From: a virus
DNA: 24,821 nt
IMG/VR virus record: IMGVR_UViG_3300030012_002814
Coordinates: 1 to 24,821 of that record
Direction: 5' to 3' (one strand)
The notes under the pieces were generated by a model. It was not told the DNA's origin and made no database searches. It saw only the letters and a list, made by a program, of their open reading frames with translations. A program made the translations under genes and the position numbers. Below, piece by piece: positions 14,148 to 21,700 of the stretch; the first letter of the stretch is position 1, and every line of letters begins with the position of its first letter.

Positions 14148-15346
14148 TATTCTAACCCAGCTCCAGCACCATAGACAATACTAGCACTAACAAATATAAA
14201 CGTACATACTCCTCTTGCTTTTAACGTTAATGATGATTTAGTGCTCGTATCGTTAGCGAGATATGTGGTTATTGCACTACAGGTAATTGTTCGATCAGTG
14301 CCACTATTATTGATAATTGTAATAGCATCACCAGTTGAAAAAGTGCTGGCGGGAATTGTTACGTTATAAGGACAAGTAACATGTTTCCCTGCATCAGCAG
14401 CGACAAGTGTGTAAGTTGAAAGTTGAGAGTTTTGAGGAATACTTCTTACATTTCCTTTTGTATCACTAATATTTGAAGTTGCTGTAATATTTCCTGTAAC
14501 ATCAACACCGCCTAATGCATCAAGATTTCCAGTAAACGTAGAAACACCAACTGTGAATACGTCTCCATCAGGACTTAATGTGATTCCGCTTCCAACTACA
14601 ATTCCATTTCTTGCGGTAATCAGTCCAACTGAATCAACATTTGTTACGTCTTCATAAGTTAGTGTTCCACCAATAGATACAGTTCCAGCGATTGATACAT
14701 CACTACTAAAAGATGCTGTTGTTGCAATGATATTATCTCTGAACGTTGCAATACCAGCGACATCTAATATACCTGTTCTGACGTTTTCAGTTCCACCAAT
14801 ACCAGTGAGTGCAGAACCATCACCAGCAAAACTTGTAGCGGTAACAACACCAGCGACATTTAGAGTGCTGGCGTTTATATCAGCGGTATTTGCGATACCA
14901 GTTAACGCAGAACCATCACCAGCAAATGAGGTTGCACTGATAGTTCCACCATAATTACCAAAACTAGAGTTCAGTTTTGTAGCATCTATTGAACCACTAG
15001 TTATTTTATTTGCACTAACTGTTCCATCAACCAACGTTGATCCATTGATCGTTCCAGCTGAGGGTGTTCCAACATTGACACGAGAGCCCATTGCAAGAAT
15101 GAACACTTCTGCTTCTATTGCTGGTGCGGTTGTAAAAGTAATTTGACTGTCATCAACTGTATATGCGATTCCAGATTCCTGTATCACACCAGCGAGTGAT
15201 ACTAAAAGAGCATTCGCAGCTCCTGGCGAATATGCTTGACCAGTCGCCTTTAAATCAAAAGTTGTTTGTGATCCATCAAACTGTGATTGTATGCTATCCA
15301 GTTTAATAAATTCGCCTTGTGTTAATTGTCTTCCTATGTACGCCAT
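14147..15346 (-). CDS. Tail fibre shaft protein with TYEDV module
   Basis: 399 aa. N-terminal beta-domain (MAYIGRQLTQGEFIKLDSIQ, FDGSQTTFDLKATGQ, ALLVSLAGVIQESG, TFTTAP-like segment), similar in type to the domains of the 492-aa shaft. Linker GTINGSTLVDGTVSANKI, then three GDGSALTG-type blocks, NVRTGILDVAGIATFRDN, the full TYEDVTNVDSVGLITAR module and GSGITLSPDGDVFTVGVSTF. The C-terminal domain (VTCPYNVTIPASTFSTGD, AITIINNSGTDRTITC, LKARGVCTFIFV...GAGAGLE) differs from those preceding propellers, in line with its different tip. Preceded by a CATAAATA late box and the repeated GGAGAG leader. Confidence 0.8.
   Translation of the reverse strand: MAYIGRQLTQGEFIKLDSIQSQFDGSQTTFDLKATGQAYSPGAANALLVSLAGVIQESGIAYTVDDSQITFTTAPAIEAEVFILAMGSRVNVGTPSAGTINGSTLVDGTVSANKITSGSIDATKLNSSFGNYGGTISATSFAGDGSALTGIANTADINASTLNVAGVVTATSFAGDGSALTGIGGTENVRTGILDVAGIATFRDNIIATTASFSSDVSIAGTVSIGGTLTYEDVTNVDSVGLITARNGIVVGSGITLSPDGDVFTVGVSTFTGNLDALGGVDVTGNITATSNISDTKGNVRSIPQNSQLSTYTLVAADAGKHVTCPYNVTIPASTFSTGDAITIINNSGTDRTITCSAITTYLANDTSTKSSLTLKARGVCTFIFVSASIVYGAGAGLE
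14561..14671 (-). repeat. TYEDV fibre-module repeat, copy in the 399-aa shaft
   Basis: Full-length copy encoding GGTLTYEDV...ITARNGIVVGSGITLSPDGD, the rightmost of five. Confidence 0.85.
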
Positions 15347-15365
15347 TGGGTTTCACTCTCCACCC
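15347..15365 (-). promoter_or_regulatory. Repeated 5' leader with ribosome-binding site in a hairpin loop
   Basis: Second exact copy of the 19-base leader at 13572-13590, again abutting an ATG-GC start. GGAGAG is the ribosome-binding site and GGGT/ACCC can enclose it. Confidence 0.5.
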
Positions 15366-15374
15366 TTTTCTTTA

Positions 15375-15382
15375 TATTTATG
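15375..15382 (-). promoter_or_regulatory. T4-type late promoter box (CATAAATA)
   Basis: CATAAATA on the minus strand, 28 bases before the 399-aa start, between the stop of the 431-aa gene and the repeated leader. Confidence 0.55.
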
Positions 15383-15385
15383 TGA

Positions 15386-16681
15386 TTATATGCTTGGATA
15401 AACGACTATATTTCCAACCATGCCACTATGACTTGTGCATTGATATACTAAAGTATTTGGTGCAGCAAATGGAACTTCAAATTTAACCACTCCAACTTGT
15501 GCTCCATTATTAGTTACTCCAGTGTTGTATGCGGATCCACCATTTGACACTCTAATCTGAAATGGATGACCACTTGCATTCACATTAAACTCATAAGTCT
15601 GTCCTCTTGCAAGATAAATTGTTGAGTTATCTGCTGTTCCATCAAGTCCACCAGGCCCTGTGAAACGATATGCAGATGCTCCACTATTGCTAACCGACCA
15701 TCTTGATGTCACTGCATCTGATAGATCACCGACAAACTTGGTCGCAGTTGAGATACCAGTTACAAATGAATCTCCATCAGAACTAACCGTAACACCAGTT
15801 CCAACCTTGATCGAGGTTGCAGTTAGAATACCAACATTATATTTCTCGGTTCCAAGACCAACCGTATGACTTGCATTATCTACATGAACCAACTCATACC
15901 ATGCAGCGGCGTGTGCGAAATATGCCTTACCAGCACCATGAACATGAGCAAATGCACCATGATATGTGGATGCAGATGGTAGATCTGAGTAATTATTATA
16001 TAAGAATGGTATTACGTTATTCGTTGCAAGTCCGACAATCTGTTTTGCGTTTGTTGTGATACCAGTATTGAATATATCACCACTTGAACTAATTGTAACA
16101 CCAGATCCAACCTTAATACCACCAATGAATATATCACCACTTGAACTAATTGTAACACCAGATCCAACATGCACGAAATTACCTACAGTAGCAATTCCTG
16201 TAATATTTACACCTGATTGAGAAATACGAAATGTTTCTATACTTGAACCACCCTGCAAATGGTTGAATTTGTGAGTGCTATATGAGGTTCCTCCAGAATA
16301 ATAATTCATATCGGATCCATTACCACCCAAGAACATCAAATACGATCCACCATAAAAACTACCACTCCCAGTTTGTATCCTATCTTCAGATTCTAATTTA
16401 TATGCAGTTATAACTCCAACAAAATCTGCGTTACCAGCTGGGGTAATCGTAACACCTGATCCAACTTTAAGGTTTCCAGCAAATGTAGAAACACCAGATA
16501 CATTTATATCATCAAGTTCAGTATGACCATCGACATCTAAATTACCACCTACAGTTACGTTTGTACTGATGGCAACGTTGACCGCATTTATATTCAGATT
16601 ATTTGGACTATCTATCTTAGGTGTTCCAGAAGAACCTATTAAGTTTAATTCGGTTATTCCAAAACCTACTTTATTTGCCAT
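15386..16681 (-). CDS. Tail fibre protein with C-terminal cupredoxin-like domain
   Basis: 431 aa. Residues 1-110 are fibre shaft (MANKVGFGITELNLIGSSG, VGGNLDVDGHTELDDINVSG). Residues about 110-160 form a globular insert (SFYGGSYLMFLGGNGSDMNY). Two tandem VGSGVTISSSGDIF repeats come next, then a His-rich insert (YSDLPSASTYHGAFAHVHGA, YFAHAAAWYELV). The last ~95 residues look like a cupredoxin: YRFTGPGGLDG, IYLARGQTYEFNVNASGHPF (His372), then a final YQCTSHSGMVGNIVV with Cys415, His418 and Met421. The H-43-C-2-H-2-M spacing matches type 1 copper proteins. There is no signal peptide and the domain is fused to a fibre, so a role in virion stability or host contact is likelier than soluble electron transfer. 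Copper binding is inferred. A CTAAATA box lies 17 bases upstream. Confidence 0.78.
   Translation of the reverse strand: MANKVGFGITELNLIGSSGTPKIDSPNNLNINAVNVAISTNVTVGGNLDVDGHTELDDINVSGVSTFAGNLKVGSGVTITPAGNADFVGVITAYKLESEDRIQTGSGSFYGGSYLMFLGGNGSDMNYYSGGTSYSTHKFNHLQGGSSIETFRISQSGVNITGIATVGNFVHVGSGVTISSSGDIFIGGIKVGSGVTISSSGDIFNTGITTNAKQIVGLATNNVIPFLYNNYSDLPSASTYHGAFAHVHGAGKAYFAHAAAWYELVHVDNASHTVGLGTEKYNVGILTATSIKVGTGVTVSSDGDSFVTGISTATKFVGDLSDAVTSRWSVSNSGASAYRFTGPGGLDGTADNSTIYLARGQTYEFNVNASGHPFQIRVSNGGSAYNTGVTNNGAQVGVVKFEVPFAAPNTLVYQCTSHSGMVGNIVVYPSI
16069..16168 (-). repeat. In-frame tandem repeat (43-base exact copies, 57-base period)
   Basis: Positions 16069-16111 and 16126-16168 are identical over 43 bases, separated by 14 bases. 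The period of 57 bases is 19 codons, so the fibre repeat VGSGVTISSSGDIF is duplicated in frame within the 431-aa protein. The exact DNA identity suggests a recent duplication. Confidence 0.9.
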
Positions 16682-16698
16682 TTTTAAGCGTTTTTATA

Positions 16699-16705
16699 TA
16701 TTTAG
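16699..16705 (-). promoter_or_regulatory. T4-like late promoter box (CTAAATA)
   Basis: CTAAATA on the minus strand overlaps the stop codon of the protease gene and lies 17 bases before the 431-aa start. Confidence 0.5.
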
Positions 16706-18735
16706 GTATTAGTGATTGATACACCTGATATGGATACGCCACTAATAGAACGTACCGTATCGTTAGCAAAAGGATTATATAATACTCTGTCTGGAGCTCC
16801 TCTTAAATTTCCATTACCACGAACATTATATGAGGTATATACCTGATCAGCCCTATCATAAATATTAGTCCAACTCTGACTCCAGTATCCAGTATCATCT
16901 ACACCACTGTAGGGATCAGATAATCCAATAGTCTTAGAACCAGTTGTCTTCAACCAATCTCGGATTACAGTTTGTGTTGCTCCACGATTTGATTGTAGAT
17001 AGAGTGCGATAACAGAACAAGCATTTGGACAAGCAGAACTCGTGCCGTTAAACCATTTATCATAAAAACTTGAGTCATCTGATCTTTGAAAAATTTCATC
17101 ACTTGCATAAGCAGCAGCCATTGTAAGTTCAGCTGGTGCCCAAACATCAATCATTGGCCCATTTGCAGAATACGCTACCTTTCTTACAGAGTATGCAGGG
17201 GAACCCTGTTTTTCATCGCTGGGTTCTACCGCACAATCTAATGCACCCACTCGAATTGATCCCTTATCCACATCATGATCACCAGAAAATCCCTGTTGAA
17301 CTCCTCCAACACGATTTACATAATTTGTGGATGAACTATACCAATTTTCAAAATCAATATCATTCTTATCACATAATTTTTGATTAGTATTTCCAGCAGC
17401 TGTTACTACAATGCATCCTGATGCGATAGCATTTTCTGCTGCTGAACTAGTTGAAGAACTACCAGAATTATATTCCCCACCACCAGAATACCCTAACGTT
17501 AAAGGATTCCCATCTCCAATGTTTACAGTGAATTGCTTTAGATTTCGACAAGAACCCGCATTAGCTGAATAACTAGTTTCATAGCCAGCTCCCGTATATG
17601 TTAAAGTATTTCCTCTATAACCATGAGTATATGAGACGTTGTAAGAATAACCTGTAGAAGTTATAGAACCAAAACTATTATTAATGATCGTTGGATCTGG
17701 ATCCGTTGAATTTATTTTTTTAGCATTATGCCATATCGTACAGGCGTTCAATGCAGTATTACTACTTATCACTCCACCACTATCAGTCAATGATATTCTA
17801 ATATTCCAAATATTAGATTCAAATGCGAGTCCAAATGATTTACCACCAATCTGAGAAGCACAGCATGTTCCATGAGTGTCTAATATTGGATTTGATTCTC
17901 CACTAGAAGTTTTTGAAAATGCTTGTCCCACAGTATATGTTGAGGGTATTGAAACCGTTCCGAGAGATGAAAACTTTGCGGATCTCTTTGCAGTATTTTC
18001 CCACCATTCCTCAGCAGAAGTTGTCGCAATTCCTACACCAATGTTTACACCATCTAAAATTTTAGTGTACGTTACACCAATTCCAGTAAAATAATCAGGA
18101 TCTACCTTAAAAGGGCCATCAAGTATTACATCCTTGACTCTAGTCATTCCCTGTTCATCTAAAAACTCTGGATGTAATGCACCAATACCACTATCAATCG
18201 TAACCGTATCTACATTTTTTCCTGTAAGAGAGTAGGACACATCGCTATCCACAGTATAAGTTGCTGCAATACCAACTCCCTGAAATGGCTTACTTGAGGG
18301 ATTGTTAACAAATAAATGAGACCAGTTTGATCTTACTCCGTTTGTATGTTCAGTGGACTCTACACCGTAACCAGCTGGCAATAATGGTTTATTAAAAGCA
18401 ACATTCTTCTTGTATCTCAATACACTTGAGGATTGTGGTTGCGGATACTTATCAGGATTTAATTCAACACTTTCGATCTTTTCATGTGTTCTTAAAAGAT
18501 CGGCCTCTGCAACACTCATCTCATATATTGCAGTTCGCAATGAAAATTCCTGTTTGTTAGAGCAATCTATCTTTCGGTTAGGTATTCCATCTATGTCATT
18601 TTCATTAATGATATAGTTATGAATAGTTTCCCAATCTTCGGGTAAATTAACAACAACAATATACTCATCAATAGCATTAGGAGTATAATTTACTACAGGA
18701 GTATCCGAGGATACTCCAACTATTATTACATCCAT
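16702..18735 (-). CDS. Subtilisin-family (S8) serine protease in the tail gene cluster
   Basis: 677 aa. The catalytic set of the subtilase family is complete: Asp181 in VDTVTIDSGIGALHPEF, His288 in LDTHGTCCASQIGG, oxyanion Asn449 in VVTAAGNTN and Ser566 in FNGTSSACPNACSV. Residues about 20-97 (EYIVVVNLPEDW to LLRTHEKIESVELNPD) resemble an inhibitor I9 propeptide, so self-cleavage is possible. No signal peptide or membrane segment, which fits a protease packed in or on the virion rather than secreted. A large insert lies between Asp181 and His288, and the tail ends in VRSISGVSISGVSIT. The start is strongly supported by AGAGAGGTGA eight bases upstream, three bases after the giant structural gene. 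It may mature fibre proteins or degrade host surface proteins; the target is unknown. Confidence 0.85.
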   Translation of the reverse strand: MDVIIVGVSSDTPVVNYTPNAIDEYIVVVNLPEDWETIHNYIINENDIDGIPNRKIDCSNKQEFSLRTAIYEMSVAEADLLRTHEKIESVELNPDKYPQPQSSSVLRYKKNVAFNKPLLPAGYGVESTEHTNGVRSNWSHLFVNNPSSKPFQGVGIAATYTVDSDVSYSLTGKNVDTVTIDSGIGALHPEFLDEQGMTRVKDVILDGPFKVDPDYFTGIGVTYTKILDGVNIGVGIATTSAEEWWENTAKRSAKFSSLGTVSIPSTYTVGQAFSKTSSGESNPILDTHGTCCASQIGGKSFGLAFESNIWNIRISLTDSGGVISSNTALNACTIWHNAKKINSTDPDPTIINNSFGSITSTGYSYNVSYTHGYRGNTLTYTGAGYETSYSANAGSCRNLKQFTVNIGDGNPLTLGYSGGGEYNSGSSSTSSAAENAIASGCIVVTAAGNTNQKLCDKNDIDFENWYSSSTNYVNRVGGVQQGFSGDHDVDKGSIRVGALDCAVEPSDEKQGSPAYSVRKVAYSANGPMIDVWAPAELTMAAAYASDEIFQRSDDSSFYDKWFNGTSSACPNACSVIALYLQSNRGATQTVIRDWLKTTGSKTIGLSDPYSGVDDTGYWSQSWTNIYDRADQVYTSYNVRGNGNLRGAPDRVLYNPFANDTVRSISGVSISGVSITNT

Positions 18736-18738
18736 TTT

Positions 18739-21700
18739 TTAAGTCACCTCTCTCTTAAGTCTGTACGTTGTTGATCCACTGACACCTGTTTCTGGTGTCG
18801 CTCTGAGTAGAAGATTACTACCAGATATTGTAGCATCTAATTGAACTAACAATTCATTACTATACATGATTCCATATTGAGTTGAAGTTACTGTTGTTCC
18901 ATCTCTCATTACTAATAATTTTTGAGATTGATAATCAGATCCATTCTTAACAAATACAGTGTATTCAAATGCGAGTTCCGCTGCATCATAAGCGTAAGTC
19001 TCTAATGTGGATGGGGAACCAGCAGTCGCAGTGAATGTTCCCGAAGAAACTGTTCCTCCACTACCTGATGCAGTAACAGTTACAATACCAGCGGAAATTG
19101 CAGATACATCTAAGTTTGTTGAGAAGTTAATTGTTCCAGCAGTGCCGATATTAGATCCATCGTGTTGAATGATAACACCAGATCCAGAACCAACAACATT
19201 TGTTAATCCTGAACCATCACCACTGAATGATGTAGCGGTAACAATACCAGTAACATCAATTCCAGATTCACCTGTAGTAACAGCAGAGCCAACGATCATG
19301 TGATCGAGAGTTGCACTTGTTGCCGCAAGATCACCTGTATTTGCATTGAATGTTAGATTAGTTCCCGTCTTCGGCGATTGAGCACCTGTAGGATCATTAA
19401 CAAAGACTAAGTTACAAGTTGTATCCGATGATTCGTCAGCAACAGTGATATTTGTTGATGTTGATGCAGTGGTGGCAGTTATGGCGTTTCCACTAAATGT
19501 GGTTGCAGTTACAACACCTGTATAGAAAGCATTTGATGAAGTAATGAATCCAACTGTTGCGATTCCCGATACATTTAGATTTCGACCATTCACCTCATCA
19601 TATGTGATGTCACCATTGACATTTAAACCACCAACCGTTGCAATACCAGTTGTGAATAGATCACCGTCTGGGCTAAGAGTAACACCAGATCCGATTAGAA
19701 CATTGTCTCTAAATGTCGCAATACCAGCAACATCCAAGATACCTGTTCTTACATTATCAGTTCCAGCAGCACCAACAATTGTTGAGATACCAGCAGAGAA
19801 CTGAACTGTGAGATTATCACCAAAATTAACAGTCGCAGCAGTTCCAACTGCACTTCCACTATCAAAGATTGAAATACCAGATCCAATTCCGATTACACCA
19901 GTTAATCCAGAACCATCTCCAACAAATTCAGTCGCAGTTACGAAACCAGCATTGATGTTACCATATGATGTTGCAGTTAATACGCCAGAAATATGAACAT
20001 CACCGATAACATCGAGGCCTCCATTTGGATTTGTGGTGCCAATACCAATCTTGTCTGCACTTACAACAACTGAATCCTCATCTCTTGATACAAGACCGAA
20101 CTTTCTCCAAGTATTTTGTGTAGTGTAAACCCAACCAGCATATCCAGATTCGGATGGTTTGGTGGTGAGAACCACATCTCCAGCAGCACCGCCAACTGAT
20201 GGTGTTGCAATTCCAACCGTAATCTTTCTAGCAACTTTACCATCACCCTGTAATTGTAATGATACAGCTTCAATACCGTCAACAGATGTGGATGTTAATT
20301 TATTGGTAAAGATTGAAGGGCCATTGAATTCAGATAATACATCTTTATTTGCACCACCAGTAATTTTAAGAGCATCAGTTTCTGTCTTATCAACATCATG
20401 ACCCTCACCTGTGACAGTTGTGATTGGAGCATCAAAGATTTCCTCCTCACCAGTTGTTCCCTTGATAACCTTGTTACCAATGAAATATTCACCAACATCA
20501 TTCAATCCAGTATAGAAGTTTTGTCCTCCACCTCTCTTCTGTGTCTGACCTAACTTACGATCCTCTGTGGATAGAACCTTTGTCTGTTTCTCTGGTAAAG
20601 CAACAGAATAGTTACCCTGACCAAATCCAACATACTCAAATGTCTGGTTCGCAGCACGTATCAGTGAGTTTCTTCTTGATTCAACAGGAACTACACGAAC
20701 TTTCTTAATCTGTGTTCCTGATACATGGTTTGTTGATTTCGTTCCAAACACACCTCTAAATACAGAGTTGATAGATGAGTTCTTGATTCTCATCATCTCA
20801 TCATTGACCATGATGTAGTCACCAATGTTCAATCCACTTGTGGTTGCATCTGAAATACTAATTGATGATGATGTGGATGTAATACCAGCAGAGAGTGTTG
20901 TGGTGATTCCAACAAAGAAGCTAGACATTCTGCTTCCGATCTTCTCATCATCGGCACTAATTGCACCATCAGCAGATGAATATCCGCCAGGGAATCCAAA
21001 GATTGTTCCAGATAAAGTTGGTGCGGATACAGTTGATACACCAAGATTCACTGTAAATGTAGTGAGTCCTACGTTTTCTTGTACAACAAAAACACCATTA
21101 TATACTGTCTGACCAGCACCAGCGAGTTTAACTTTTGATCCAGCAAGTAATCCGTGTGCAGTGTTACCAGAACCAACCGTTGCAATACCTGTGGTAATGT
21201 CATAGGAAATGCTCTCAACATTGATTGCAGGGCCTATAAACGACATTGTTGCGTCCGATACTGCAGCACCGACTGTGATGTTATTACTACTTCCTCCAAG
21301 TGATCTACCAAAGTCAATAACCTCTGTGGATGCAAAGGATACGGATTTTGGACTTGGTGTATCTGTAACTCTAAATGTATTGTTGAGTTTTAAGTTTGTG
21401 TCAGATCGAATACCAGTAATTTGTACAACTTGATCAACAGCACTATAGACATCTGTGACCGTTAAAATACCAACAACGTGTCCAGCAGAGGTTGTAACAC
21501 CGATAACCTGAACAGAATTACCGATACCATATGCACCACCACCATTTACAATCGTGACTCCTGTAATTGTACCAGCAGCAGAAACGGTCACATTCGCAGT
21601 TGCACCACCACTCGCTGTACTACCCACTCCAACACCAACAAGTTTTGCACCAAATAGAGTTGTAGCAGATCCTTCACCATATCCAGCACCAGCAGACTGA

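Noticed and set aside
13635-15346. Diversity-generating retroelement acting on a fibre tip
   Set aside because: No reverse transcriptase, no template repeat and no adenine-biased variable repeat could be seen; the only direct repeat is the short gene-start copy at 13620 and 14133.
15386-15690. Plastocyanin-type auxiliary metabolic gene
   Set aside because: The cupredoxin-like segment has no separate start, no signal peptide and is continuous with a fibre shaft, so a free electron carrier is unlikely.
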